A stretch of 64,000 nucleotides of DNA from Paenibacillus terrigena DSM 21567 (GTDB lineage: Bacteria > Bacillota > Bacilli > Paenibacillales > Paenibacillaceae), in assembly GCF_000374845.1 (NCBI RefSeq), contig NZ_KB895419.1, positions 1-64,000 of the forward strand, given 5' to 3'. Below are positions 7,841 through 16,278 of this stretch, one piece after another. Both the position numbers and the translations under genes were made by a program. The first letter of the stretch is position 1; every line of letters starts with the position of its first letter. Under the pieces are notes generated by a model, which was given only the letters and a program-made list of their open reading frames with translations, searched no databases and had not been told where the DNA came from.

Positions 7841-8284
7841 ATGATCACATTTCAAGCCATTGATAAGACGAATTGGCAAGAATGCATTAATCTTAAGTTA
7901 AAGAAAGAACAAGAGCAATTTATTGCTTCGAATTTGTATTCTATTGCGCAGGTTCAATTTCTAGAGCGCTTCGAGGCGAAGGCCATATATGATGAGCAGC
8001 AAATGGTTGGATTCACATTATTTGGTCTAGATTCAGATGACGGCAACTATTGGATCTACCGTTTTATGATCGATGAACGATTCCAAGGGCGTGGATATGG
8101 AACGGCAGCTTTCAATTCGATCATCGATCATATAAGACAGCGAGAAGATCGGACCGATGTTCTTATGATTAGCTATGCGCCTACGAACGAGCAGGCGAGA
8201 AGACTCTATGCCAAAGCAGGCTTTACCGAATTGGGCATCATGCCGTGGTCCAATGGTGAAGTCGTTGCGAAGTATACATTTTGA
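7841..8284 (+). CDS. GNAT acetyltransferase, spermine/spermidine (BltD-like) type
   Basis: A 147-residue GNAT resembling the BltD/PaiA polyamine acetyltransferases of Bacillus. It has NWQECINLKLKKEQEQFIASN at residues about 10-30, YWIYRFMIDERFQGRGYG (acetyl-CoA loop, about 70-88) and the late ARRLYAKAGFTELG. In BltD the WRECIKLKV...EQxxFVASN and RxMIDxxxQGKGYG segments are the same pattern. TAGGAGGA precedes the ATG. The product probably acetylates a polyamine or other small amine. A related copy lies at 16279. Confidence 0.83.
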   Translation: MITFQAIDKTNWQECINLKLKKEQEQFIASNLYSIAQVQFLERFEAKAIYDEQQMVGFTLFGLDSDDGNYWIYRFMIDERFQGRGYGTAAFNSIIDHIRQREDRTDVLMISYAPTNEQARRLYAKAGFTELGIMPWSNGEVVAKYTF

Positions 8285-8383
8285 GTGAAATGATGAATTG
8301 GTTAAGACCCTGCAGCTGCACGGTCTTTCAACACGATAGTTGAAAGTAATAACAACTTTGATCACAGAAATGAGGCTATACGT

Positions 8384-8818
8384 ATGAGACGTGTTGATGT
8401 TGCATCAGTGTTAATCCACGATGAGCATGGATGTATTTTAGTCGTGAAGAATGGCGGTCCCTCTGCCTATTGGGGTCTGCCTGGGGGTGCCGTGGAACAG
8501 GGAGAGACGTTGGAACAAGGTGCCATTCGCGAGGCAAAAGAAGAAACGGGATACGATATTGCCATTACGGGACTGAGTTCGCTGCGGGAGATGTACTTTA
8601 CGGAGCGGGAGTCTCATGCTCTAATCATCACATTTACCGCGAAAATTATAGGTGGATCGATCCAAGTACAGGACCCGGATAACGATATTGTAGACGTACG
8701 CTGGATCGATAAGGATACAGCGATGGAGCTCATGCCAGAATTGACCGAAATGCTTCGATTGAATTCCGATCACGATAAATCTTTAGCATTTTATGCATTT
8801 GAAGGGGTCAAACCTTAG
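8384..8818 (+). CDS. Nudix hydrolase (MutT-like), paralogue of 2254-2679
   Basis: A 144-residue Nudix hydrolase; the box runs G35 to Y57 (GAVEQGE ... REAKEETGY) after YWGLPGG. It shares start, box and the ITFTAKIIGG strand with the protein at 2254-2679. The ATG follows GAGG. The methyltransferase start lies 19 nt after its stop. It is predicted to hydrolyse a nucleotide-type pyrophosphate; the substrate is unknown. Confidence 0.88.
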   Translation: MRRVDVASVLIHDEHGCILVVKNGGPSAYWGLPGGAVEQGETLEQGAIREAKEETGYDIAITGLSSLREMYFTERESHALIITFTAKIIGGSIQVQDPDNDIVDVRWIDKDTAMELMPELTEMLRLNSDHDKSLAFYAFEGVKP

Positions 8819-8837
8819 ACAGGCAGGAGGAACAGCA

Positions 8838-9671
8838 ATGGAGAATGTTATCCGATTTTATGAAACGGTTGATGAAGAACAGCGGTTTAAACGAAATTCG
8901 AGACGTGTTGAATTTATTACAAGTATTCATGCGTTAGAGCCTCTCATTCACAAGTCATCTAAACTACTGGAGCTTGGGGCGGGTACGGGAAGCTATTCCT
9001 TTCATTATGCCGAGAAAGGGTTAGAGGTTACGGCGATCGATGTTACACCAGGTAATATTGAGAAGATCAATGCGAAGAAAGCAGACTTTCCACACATTCA
9101 ACTGGACGCGGTTCTTGGTGATGCTACGGATTTGAGTGCTTACACCTCGGAATCATTCGATGTTGTACTCTGCCTCGGCCCATACTATCATATCGTGGAT
9201 GAGGAAGCTCGTAAGTCCTTAATCCAAGAGTCGCTACGCGTGCTGCATCCCGGCGGTATCCTTGCTATTGCCTATATCAACAAATATTCAGTTGTCCCTA
9301 TGCTCGTCAAGAAGATGCCTCAATTCATTCAAGAGGGCACAATCCGTAAAGTTATGCATGACGGTAGTATCAGTGGCGGTGATCCAGAAGCCTTCTGGAC
9401 GGATTCTTATTATACAACGCCGGATGAGCTTGAAGCTTATATGTGTCAATTCCATATCAATACCTTAGATCATTTAGGGACAGATGGATTAAGCCATACC
9501 ATTAGTGATGAAGTGGATGAACTGTCAGATGACCAGTTTCAGACATATATGAAATATCACTTAGAAACCTGTCGGGAGCCAAGTATCCTCGGGATAAGCA
9601 CACATGGGCTTTATATTTGTCGGAAGAGCGCTGGAGGAACCCATGAAATAAATGATGAACATCAACCCTGA
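8838..9671 (+). CDS. Class I SAM-dependent methyltransferase
   Basis: A 277-residue Rossmann-type methyltransferase. Motif I is LLELGAGTGSYSFHYAEKG (residues about 42-60), followed by the acidic VTAIDVTPGNI strand, a GDATDL motif near 97, FDVVLCLGPYYHI (motif IV) and VLHPGGILAIAYI (post-motif). GGAGG at 8826-8830 supports the ATG at 8838. The C-terminal region after residue 180 is likely substrate-binding and gives no family-specific hint. It lies in the same run as the Nudix and kinase genes. Confidence 0.85.
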   Translation: MENVIRFYETVDEEQRFKRNSRRVEFITSIHALEPLIHKSSKLLELGAGTGSYSFHYAEKGLEVTAIDVTPGNIEKINAKKADFPHIQLDAVLGDATDLSAYTSESFDVVLCLGPYYHIVDEEARKSLIQESLRVLHPGGILAIAYINKYSVVPMLVKKMPQFIQEGTIRKVMHDGSISGGDPEAFWTDSYYTTPDELEAYMCQFHINTLDHLGTDGLSHTISDEVDELSDDQFQTYMKYHLETCREPSILGISTHGLYICRKSAGGTHEINDEHQP

Positions 9672-9698
9672 TATGCCTGTGTCAAGGAGCGACGACTT

Positions 9699-10223
9699 GT
9701 GAAAATTAGAATCATAGGTGCCTGTGGAAGCGGGAAATCGACAGCTGCAAGAATGCTATCGAAGCATTTCACCATTCCTTATTTCGAAATTGATAACATC
9801 GTCTGGGATCGAAGTGAAGAGAGCTTAAGATTCCCCGTGGAAGTACGAGACCGGACATTTCGCGAGATACTAGCCAGAGAGGACTGGGTGCTTGAAGGCG
9901 TACAGCACCATTGGACGGGAGAGAGTTTCGAGCGAGCAGACGTTATCTTTATTCTTAATCCGCATGTGTTCGTGAGAGACTACCGTATCGTAAAGCGATT
10001 CATTCGCTCCCGAAGCGGCATCGAGCCATGGAATTACGAGCAATCAGTCAGCAACCTGTGGAAGATGATCACGAAATGGAATCACGGATATGATATGGAC
10101 GAGGTTCTAACGGTGACGAATCAATTCATACATAAGAGATTTATCGTTAAAAACGTATCCGAGATGATTCAGCATCTCGAAGCATATGAGATCGAAGGTA
10201 CAACGTACAAAGCAATAATGTAG
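9699..10223 (+). CDS. P-loop nucleotide kinase-like protein (FlaR / topology-modulation type)
   Basis: A 174-residue P-loop NTPase. The Walker A is GACGSGKST (residues 8-16), followed by IPYFEIDNIVWDR, which matches the adenylate-kinase-like family annotated in Bacillota as FlaR or DNA topology modulation protein. A helical lid with FVRDYRIVKRFIRSR (arginine-rich, about residues 90-105) follows. The start is GTG with AAGGAG upstream. The family name is historical and the real substrate is unknown. It ends the run of small enzymes. Confidence 0.78.
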   Translation: MKIRIIGACGSGKSTAARMLSKHFTIPYFEIDNIVWDRSEESLRFPVEVRDRTFREILAREDWVLEGVQHHWTGESFERADVIFILNPHVFVRDYRIVKRFIRSRSGIEPWNYEQSVSNLWKMITKWNHGYDMDEVLTVTNQFIHKRFIVKNVSEMIQHLEAYEIEGTTYKAIM

Positions 10224-10325
10224 CTATTCGGATAGCTATAGGGCTGTGTGCCCATATTAACTTACATGCAATTTCCAATCTGTGAAAGTATCCCTATGAC
10301 AAATTATTCAAATTTGTCGAAATGA

Positions 10326-10354
10326 TTGACCGTCACCATCCTGTCTACTAGACT
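10326..10354 (+). promoter_or_regulatory. SigA-type promoter for the stalk-domain protein gene
   Basis: TTGACC at 10326-10331 and TAGACT at 10349-10354 are separated by exactly 17 bp, and a transcript from here would have a leader of about 40 nt before AGGAGGT and the ATG at 10400. Close match at -35, fair at -10. Confidence 0.55.
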
Positions 10355-10399
10355 TAGTTATGTTTTCCAGCAGTTGTAACTACAGGAGGTAAGACAGAA

Positions 10400-11197
10400 A
10401 TGAACAAAAAATGGATGCTAACCGCAGGACTTACATTGACACTGGTAACGGGATTTTCACTGGGCGCTTATGCCGATGGACTCGTGAAGAAAATCTCCGC
10501 TTATCAGAATGGCAACATCAAAATTAAAGTAGACGGAAGTAGCGTGAACCTTGTTGATGGCGGCGACAGACTGATCCCAATCGTATATGATGGGCATACC
10601 TATGTACCTGCGAAGCCAGTAGCAGAAGCGCTAGGCGCGAAGATCAAATGGAATGGATCTACATCAACGATAGATGTCTTAACGGGTGCGAATGGAACAG
10701 ATACAGGCACGACTCCGAATAAGGATAACGCAGCAACGGCAGTCAAAGGAGCGACGAATACATATTCATCGACAACGAAGTCTGCGGATCTATTCGAGAG
10801 CTTCAAGCCAACAGCCAAAGATGCGCTCAAACTCTATATGGATGCGATCAAGTCTGGCGATAAAACCAAGATGAATGCGTTTATTGAGAAGAGCGATCTA
10901 TCGGTCGATGGATATGAGAACGAAGCAGCGAATGATGTGAAGAAGGCGGGCAAGAACGTTGACGGAATTCGTCTTAGCGATCAAGAGGTCATCGATGGGC
11001 TATATACTGGCATTATGGATCAGTTGAACAATGATCGTTGGTACAAGTACTCGCAGCACTCGCAAACCAATGGTAGAATGTATCTCGAATATGTTGTCAA
11101 AGCGGATGATTATTCCAAGCTTATCTCTGCGACATTTACGTTCGTCGTTGACAGCAAGAGCAATAAATACCACTTAAAATCAATTTATTTCTATTAA
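10400..11197 (+). CDS. Secreted stalk-domain (copper amine oxidase N-terminal-like) protein
   Basis: A 265-residue secreted protein. A signal peptide occupies residues 1-25 (KK, hydrophobic core, ending in GAYA). Residues about 30-95 form a single copper-amine-oxidase-N-type stalk domain, seen in IPIVYDGHTYVPAKPVAEALGAKIKW and the closing WNGSTSTIDV. After a Thr/Asn-rich linker (about 96-125) the C-terminal 140 residues form an unrecognised domain that starts with a helix near LKLYMDAIKSGD. Such stalk proteins are abundant in Paenibacillus and are thought to act at the cell surface. It has its own promoter and a strong terminator, so it is a single-gene unit. Confidence 0.8.
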   Translation: MNKKWMLTAGLTLTLVTGFSLGAYADGLVKKISAYQNGNIKIKVDGSSVNLVDGGDRLIPIVYDGHTYVPAKPVAEALGAKIKWNGSTSTIDVLTGANGTDTGTTPNKDNAATAVKGATNTYSSTTKSADLFESFKPTAKDALKLYMDAIKSGDKTKMNAFIEKSDLSVDGYENEAANDVKKAGKNVDGIRLSDQEVIDGLYTGIMDQLNNDRWYKYSQHSQTNGRMYLEYVVKADDYSKLISATFTFVVDSKSNKYHLKSIYFY

Positions 11198-11220
11198 AAA
11201 TAACGTTTAGAACGATATGA

Positions 11221-11273
11221 AAACCCCTGCACGTCAGTGTTCTTGAGAACAGCTGTGGTACAGGGGTTTTTTA
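11221..11273 (+). terminator. Rho-independent terminator, possibly bidirectional
   Basis: AAAACCCCTG at 11221 pairs with CAGGGGTTTT at 11262, followed by more T, with an inner hairpin-capable region. It lies between the plus-strand stalk gene and the end of the minus-strand iron operon, and AAAA/TTTT on both sides lets it serve both. Confidence 0.85.
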
Positions 11274-11280
11274 TGCCTAA

Positions 11281-11646
11281 TTAGGCTTTAACGGGTTCAG
11301 CATCGACCGTGAACAGAACCGTATGTATCGAGATTTTGTTGCCAAGAATGATGGGCCCCTCTTCGGATCCATCCGCCGTATTTCCGCTCCGCTCTGCTTG
11401 CGCTTTCTTCCGGTCACCATGGGATTGCTTGAAGGAATCACTTTTCACCCAGCCATCAAAAGCTTCGCGACTTTCCCACGTGGTGTTTACTTTGATCTCA
11501 TCACATTCTTCTAAGTTTTGTGTGAGCCACAGCTCCATGGAGATGAATCCTGGCATGTGATGAACACCTTTCGGGTTCTGAAAACGCTCCGCGATGGATT
11601 CGCCATGGCCTTTTCTAATTTGAATCGTATTCGTAACGACGATCAT
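11281..11646 (-). CDS. IsdG/HmoA-type haem-degrading monooxygenase
   Basis: A 121-residue antibiotic-biosynthesis-monooxygenase-fold protein, predicted to open the haem ring and release iron in the cytoplasm. The catalytic triad of IsdG (Asn, Trp, His) is visible: N6 in VTNTI, W66 in FDGWVKSD and H76 in KQSHG, at almost the same spacing as in Staphylococcus IsdG. The N-terminus and MPGFISMELW also match. It is the last gene of the Fur-type-regulated operon starting at 14952, so the transported ligand is probably haem, or haem among others. Residues 85-121 are a slightly longer tail than usual. Confidence 0.85.
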   Translation of the reverse strand: MIVVTNTIQIRKGHGESIAERFQNPKGVHHMPGFISMELWLTQNLEECDEIKVNTTWESREAFDGWVKSDSFKQSHGDRKKAQAERSGNTADGSEEGPIILGNKISIHTVLFTVDAEPVKA

Positions 11647-11672
11647 GGATGAACGCTCCTTTATATTCTCTT

Positions 11673-12086
11673 TTATTTTTGTTCCAGAAAAGCAACCACA
11701 TCTCGCGCTGCTTCCCCGCCCATATAGGCGTGCCGCAGGAGTGGAATGCCATGTGGACCTTTGGCATGCTTCGCTTGAGGGTTGACCTGTACGATACTCT
11801 TCACGACATCCACGTATCCGAGCATGGCTGCAGCGAATAGATCAAGATGTGCGCCTTGCTCGAGCAGATAGCGCGCGATGTCTTGTCTGCCCACATGTGC
11901 GGCTGCACCTAAGGCTGTCTCCCAATCGCCGCCGCCCCAGTTCATAGCTGCATGGAGCAAACCTGGCTCTACATCGAGCATCGATTGAACCGTATCGAGC
12001 TCATGATGCGCACTTGCTACAAATTGCCGAACGAGCTCGCTCGGTAGAGTAGAGGGAATAGATTGTGGATCTAATTTTTGTTCCAT
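11673..12086 (-). CDS. Ankyrin-repeat protein in the iron operon
   Basis: A 137-residue cytoplasmic protein made almost wholly of ankyrin repeats. Repeats are seen at WETALGAAAHVGRQDIARYLLEQGAHLD (about residues 55-80) and LFAAAMLGYVDVVKSIVQVNPQAKH (about 83-107), with a terminal piece containing GIPLLRHAYMGGEAARDVV. These short proteins mediate protein contacts; no enzyme motif is present. The ATG at 12086 is preferred over TTG at 12092 because GAAGGCG lies 6 nt upstream. It is flanked by the ATPase gene (34 nt) and the haem monooxygenase gene (26 nt), so it is co-transcribed with them. Confidence 0.8.
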   Translation of the reverse strand: MEQKLDPQSIPSTLPSELVRQFVASAHHELDTVQSMLDVEPGLLHAAMNWGGGDWETALGAAAHVGRQDIARYLLEQGAHLDLFAAAMLGYVDVVKSIVQVNPQAKHAKGPHGIPLLRHAYMGGEAARDVVAFLEQK

Positions 12087-12120
12087 GGACAACGCCTTCT
12101 TTCACTAGAAAATGGGTCGA

Positions 12121-12921
12121 TCATAGACAAGATGGCTTATCGCATCGCAAGCATTGCATTAATCTCACATAAGGATAAGGGTCATCATAGTGAATGCGAA
12201 CGGTAATCTCAAATACTTGCTCGAACATTTCGTGCGTAAGCACTTCAGAAGGCGTGCCTTGCGCGACCATGCGACCTTCTTTCATGACGATTAACCGGTC
12301 ACTGTATTGGGCGGCTTGATTAATATCATGGAGGACGGATACGATCGTCATATTCATTTCTTTGTTTAATTGCGAGATGAGCTCCAGAATTTCGAACTGA
12401 TGTGAGATATCTAGAAAAGTAGTTGGCTCATCTAATAGGAGAACCTTCGGCAGTTGAGCCAGTGACATGGCGATCCATGCACGCTGACGCTCGCCGCCAG
12501 ATAAGGACTGAAGCTGTTGGTCCGCGAGGTGATCCATTCGTGTTGCATGAATCGCCCACTCCACGATTTCGCGATCTTCCTTGCTCATACCCGAGAACCA
12601 ACGCTGATAGGGGTGTCGTCCATAGCGGACTAAATCTCTAACCGTTAGATCATGTTGACCCGATTGCATTTGTGGCAGCATCGCTAAGATTTTGGCAATC
12701 TCGTTTCCTTTCATCGCTCGAATATCATGTCCGTCGAGAACAACGGTACCTGTATTCGGTTGCAGCAATCTTGTGATTAGGCGCAGCATGGTCGACTTGC
12801 CCGATCCATTAGGACCAATGATTGCAATCCGTTCGCCTTGTTCTGCAGAAATATTCACATCATGGATGGAGAATCGTGGGGTAGGAGCATAGGATATTCG
12901 CTCCGCATTAAGAATTGCCAA
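12121..12921 (-). CDS. Iron/haem ABC transporter ATP-binding protein (FecE/FhuC type)
   Basis: A 266-residue ABC ATPase that powers the permease at 12908-13975 from the cytoplasmic face. Walker A is GPNGSGKST (about residue 36), the signature LSGGERQRAWIAMSLAQ near 135, Walker B KVLLLDEPTTFLDISHQ near 155 and the H-loop SVLHDINQAAQYSD near 188. The DINQAA form after the switch His is typical of iron-siderophore/haem/B12 importers. The TTG at 12921 is chosen for GGAGGTG 6-7 nt upstream; a GTG at 12936 is possible. The start overlaps the permease stop, so translation is coupled. The C-terminus has CLRCDKPSCL, a Cys-rich tail. Confidence 0.9.
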   Translation of the reverse strand: MAILNAERISYAPTPRFSIHDVNISAEQGERIAIIGPNGSGKSTMLRLITRLLQPNTGTVVLDGHDIRAMKGNEIAKILAMLPQMQSGQHDLTVRDLVRYGRHPYQRWFSGMSKEDREIVEWAIHATRMDHLADQQLQSLSGGERQRAWIAMSLAQLPKVLLLDEPTTFLDISHQFEILELISQLNKEMNMTIVSVLHDINQAAQYSDRLIVMKEGRMVAQGTPSEVLTHEMFEQVFEITVRIHYDDPYPYVRLMQCLRCDKPSCL

Positions 12922-13975
12922 TACGACCACCTCCACGTCTTAATAGATACAGGAAGAACGGCCCGCCAAGTGCAGCTAACAATATCCCGACAGGTAACTC
13001 GATCGGATCGAACCAGCTGCGCGCTGCCGTATCTGCGAACACGACCAGTGCAGCACCGCAGATGGCTGACATCGGCAGCAAAAATTTATAATCGCTACCC
13101 ACGAACATTCGTACAATATGCGGAACGACGAGTCCGACAAAGCCGATTAAACCGGATACACTGACTGCAATACCCGCGAGCAGTGTGCTTACGATGATGA
13201 GGAAGAAGCGACTTTTCTCTGTCGGATGACCTAATAATTTGGCAGCCTCATCCCCAAGTAATAGAATGTTCGCATGTCGGATCGCGAAGATCGAGAGTAT
13301 GAGAGCGACGGCTACATAAGGTAAAATCATATCGAGATGATACCAGCTTACACCCGATAATCCTCCGGCCAGCCAAGGGAGAACCGCTTGCACCCGATCA
13401 CTATAGAGCTGCATGATCCCCGAAGTAATCGCACCGACAAGTGAATTGACAGCCACACCCGCGAGAATAATCCGTACAGGCACAGCCCCTTGCTTCCAAG
13501 AAAGCGCATAAGTGATCATCACAGCAATCCATGCCCCGACAAAAGCAGCGACAGGAATAAGATAGTAGTACTCTGGGAAAATGATCATGATGAGCACAGC
13601 CATCAACCCAGCACCTGCAGAAACCCCGATGATGCCGGGATCTGCAAGCGGATTGCGCATCACTCCTTGCATGAATGCTCCGGACATTGCGAGTACCATG
13701 CCGACACATGCCCCAATGAGAACACGTGGAAGCCGGAAATTCCAGATGATTTGCTCTTCTGTGGATGGTTCATGATGTACGAGTACGTTCCATATTGTCT
13801 GTAGCGGGACATGAACGGATCCGATGATTAGACCGTATAGCATCGCAGCGATCAAAATAAACAAGGATACGACAAGGGCAATTTGCCTGGTCATCAATCG
13901 ACGATCGACAGGAACTTCTGGCTTTGTGATCGCCGATTTCGCCAATGAAGACTGGGATGGGCGAGCCAAGCTCAT
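12908..13975 (-). CDS. FecCD-family iron/haem ABC permease
   Basis: A 355-residue polytopic membrane protein of the BtuCD/FecCD family, with about ten hydrophobic segments. Family landmarks are RLPRVLIGACVGMVLAMSGA, then MQGVMRNPLADPGIIGV (residues about 80-115), GAVPVRIILAGVAV in the middle and the cytoplasmic coupling region GLIGFVGLVVPHIVRM near residue 270. There is only one permease gene, so the transporter is probably a homodimer. Its ATG overlaps the stop of the binding protein gene by 1 nt (TAATG). A hydrophilic 30-residue N-terminal extension precedes the first membrane helix. Confidence 0.92.
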   Translation of the reverse strand: MSLARPSQSSLAKSAITKPEVPVDRRLMTRQIALVVSLFILIAAMLYGLIIGSVHVPLQTIWNVLVHHEPSTEEQIIWNFRLPRVLIGACVGMVLAMSGAFMQGVMRNPLADPGIIGVSAGAGLMAVLIMIIFPEYYYLIPVAAFVGAWIAVMITYALSWKQGAVPVRIILAGVAVNSLVGAITSGIMQLYSDRVQAVLPWLAGGLSGVSWYHLDMILPYVAVALILSIFAIRHANILLLGDEAAKLLGHPTEKSRFFLIIVSTLLAGIAVSVSGLIGFVGLVVPHIVRMFVGSDYKFLLPMSAICGAALVVFADTAARSWFDPIELPVGILLAALGGPFFLYLLRRGGGRIGNS

Positions 13976-14952
13976 TATTTATCCTCATCCTGAAGCTTTT
14001 TCGTTAAATATTGCAAAGAATCCGTTACTTTTGAACCTGGATTAACACCGAAGAGGTTGGAAGGCAGGACAATCACTTTTTTGTTCTTCACAGCTTTTAA
14101 GTTTTTCCATGCGGCATTTTTCTGGATTTCAGCCATGAAGGTTTTCTCAACCTCAGCAGGATCGCCATGTGTTATGAGCATCACATAATCAGGATCAGAA
14201 GTAATAATGCGCTCCGTGCTTAATTGGGCATAGCCGCTGTATTCTTTCATGGTAGGATAATCTTCGGCTACGTTTTTACCGCCAGCTTTCGAGAGTAGAT
14301 CACCTGATAGAGAAGTGGGAAGTGCAGCGAGCAGAGCACCAGGAGCACCGTAGACGAGCAATACTTTTTTAGGGTTTTCTTTGTCGACTTTAACGCCTTT
14401 GAGAAGTTTGTTCATGGTTGTATTGATTTCTGCCGCGCGTTTGTCTTTGCCGGTTATTTGACCATATAACGTGATACTTTTTTGAATGTCGCTGATCGAA
14501 CTCGCGTTGCCTAAGAACACTTTGGCACCCGTAGCTTCTAGTGATTTGACATCTTTGAGATTTGCGACATTGGCAATGATGAGATCAGGCTTCAAGGCTG
14601 TAACTTTTTCATAATCAACTTTGTGCGTCGAGCCTACTTCAACCGCTTTCATCACGGCTTGTGGGAAGGATGGGTCTTGGATCGCTGGTCTACCAACAAC
14701 GGTAGCACCCAAATCAGACATGATTCGAGCATCTCCGGAACTCAGAACGACGACGCGGCTGACAGGTTTTGTGAATTTGATTTCTCGATTCGCAAAGTCT
14801 TTCAAGGTAAAAGCTTTAGTCACCGCTGCCTTCGCAGTCGGTGCAGATTTCGTTGGTGCTGCGTAGGCGGTAGAGCCAGCAGCGAGTGGGGTTGCGACTA
14901 TGAGTGCAAGGGATAGAATGGCAATATTGAGTTTTGACATAGACCGTTTCAT
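13975..14952 (-). CDS. Iron/haem ABC transporter substrate-binding protein without lipobox
   Basis: A 325-residue periplasmic-binding-type protein (class III, TroA/FepB fold) that should capture the iron complex outside the membrane. The signal peptide is residues 1-32, ending STAYAAP. The mature part shows SRVVVLSSGDARIMSDLGA, the KPDLIIANVANLKDV segment and the late VIVLPSNLFGVNPGSKVTDSL. No cysteine follows the hydrophobic core, whereas most Gram-positive binding proteins are lipoproteins; it may therefore be released or held by the permease. AGGAGG fixes the ATG at 14952. First gene of the operon. Confidence 0.88.
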   Translation of the reverse strand: MKRSMSKLNIAILSLALIVATPLAAGSTAYAAPTKSAPTAKAAVTKAFTLKDFANREIKFTKPVSRVVVLSSGDARIMSDLGATVVGRPAIQDPSFPQAVMKAVEVGSTHKVDYEKVTALKPDLIIANVANLKDVKSLEATGAKVFLGNASSISDIQKSITLYGQITGKDKRAAEINTTMNKLLKGVKVDKENPKKVLLVYGAPGALLAALPTSLSGDLLSKAGGKNVAEDYPTMKEYSGYAQLSTERIITSDPDYVMLITHGDPAEVEKTFMAEIQKNAAWKNLKAVKNKKVIVLPSNLFGVNPGSKVTDSLQYLTKKLQDEDK

Positions 14953-15019
14953 GCGAAAGTTCCTCCTAGAATCTTGTTCATTATGATGGAGTATCATCAA
15001 CACACCGGGCCCTTGGTTA

Positions 15020-15073
15020 TGAGAATGATATTCATTATCAGTAATACTAATTGAAAATCATTCTCAGTGTCAA
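15020..15073 (-). promoter_or_regulatory. Fur-controlled promoter with two Fur boxes
   Basis: On the minus strand, TTGACA (15073-15068) and TTAGTA (15050-15045) are 17 bp apart (TAGTAT at 18 bp also possible). Two 7-1-7 Fur-type boxes overlap it: 15052-15066 on the plus strand (TGAAAATCATTCTCA), inside the spacer and adjoining the -35, and 15020-15040, containing TGATATTCATTATCA preceded by GAGAATGATATTC, just downstream of the -10. Both fit TGATAAT-N-ATTATCA with two or fewer mismatches per half. Repression by Fur-Fe2+ is strongly implied. Confidence 0.85.
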
Positions 15074-15258
15074 TATGTATTTTGAAAAAGGTGGAAATAT
15101 TCTTAAGAAGCGAATGATAGGGAGAGGGAAGCAGGGGAAATAGAAAAACCTTATCATCTGTGGTAAAGTGTAAGGGTTGTTAATAATTACCACCATCGGT
15201 TCATGAACGCCTGGAGGATCAGATGAATGCGTTTGGGATGGAATAATGAGGTGAGAGA

Positions 15259-16197
15259 ATGATAGATTCTATTGAGAGGTTGCTTCGCGAGACATTAACT
15301 AGGGAAGTATCTCCCACAATGATCCTTCATAATTTTGAAGAGCGGATGATTAGACCGGGGATGTCTGGCGCAGCACTTCGTAAATTTGAGTTGTTTGTAT
15401 CGGATGCTTCAATATCTGAACGATTAAATTTGTCTTTAGTAGTAAAGGAAAGTTCATGGATTGAACGACGTGTACTCGATACTCTCTATAAACAGAAGAT
15501 GAATGTTCCGTTTAATTTTACATTTAACTTGACCTCAGACGTTTCTGATTTCATATGCCTTCAGGATCTAAGTAGCAATCATATTCCGGATTCCTTGTCT
15601 ATTTCGGATGACTGGTTGAGAAAAGAAGCCTATGAGCTCGCACGCATTCATGCAACTAATTTACATCAAGATACACAGTATGCTTGGCTACCTAGAATTG
15701 ACCGTCGTTTTATTGAAACTTGGTTACAGGTCGGCTGGAAGGGCCCTTGGCAGGAAGTGTTACTAAACGAAGAGTTTGTAGATGTATTTCGCTCATACAT
15801 TAGACAAATCGAGCAATCAGCACAACATATTGTCGAGGATATGAACTTGGTTATTCGGGATTCGGATTTTTTCAGTCTCATTCATACAGATCTTCATGGT
15901 GGTAACGTACTCGTTGATAACGACGAAGTTTATTTTATCGATTGGGCCGAAGCACACTATGGTTCGATCATACTTGATTTACCGCATAATTTTTGCACGA
16001 GGAGGCATGTTCAACATTATGTTGAGGCATTGAATGATTTAGGAGTGAGATTTCCAGAGACGACATTCTATGAACATTATCAGATATGCAGGCGTTACAT
16101 CGGGCTACGCTACATGGGATGGTTGCTGCATATTTGGAAACATGACAAGGGTGCGACGAACTGGATCATTCATCAAATGAACATGGCTATCGAATAA
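15259..16197 (+). CDS. Aminoglycoside phosphotransferase-fold kinase
   Basis: A 312-residue protein with the APH/choline-kinase fold. The catalytic loop is LIHTDLHGGNVLV (H209, D211, N216) and the Mg-binding aspartate is D228 in YFIDWAEAHYG. The N-terminal lobe (LVVKES near residue 62) supplies the nucleotide-binding lysine. Such orphan kinases may phosphorylate drugs, sugars or polyols; nothing indicates a defined aminoglycoside target. GAGGTGAGAG precedes the ATG. It is transcribed away from the Fur-controlled operon and is followed 80 nt later by a GNAT gene. Confidence 0.82.
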   Translation: MIDSIERLLRETLTREVSPTMILHNFEERMIRPGMSGAALRKFELFVSDASISERLNLSLVVKESSWIERRVLDTLYKQKMNVPFNFTFNLTSDVSDFICLQDLSSNHIPDSLSISDDWLRKEAYELARIHATNLHQDTQYAWLPRIDRRFIETWLQVGWKGPWQEVLLNEEFVDVFRSYIRQIEQSAQHIVEDMNLVIRDSDFFSLIHTDLHGGNVLVDNDEVYFIDWAEAHYGSIILDLPHNFCTRRHVQHYVEALNDLGVRFPETTFYEHYQICRRYIGLRYMGWLLHIWKHDKGATNWIIHQMNMAIE

Positions 16198-16278
16198 CAG
16201 ACTATGATTATAGCTGTCGTGTGAAGTGGATCCCACTATAGGATTGATCAATTCATCGAATAGGAGACTTATATAAAC

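Noticed and set aside
13490-14916. Plus-strand frames opposite the iron permease and binding protein
   Set aside because: Shadows of well-supported minus-strand genes; translations show no domains.
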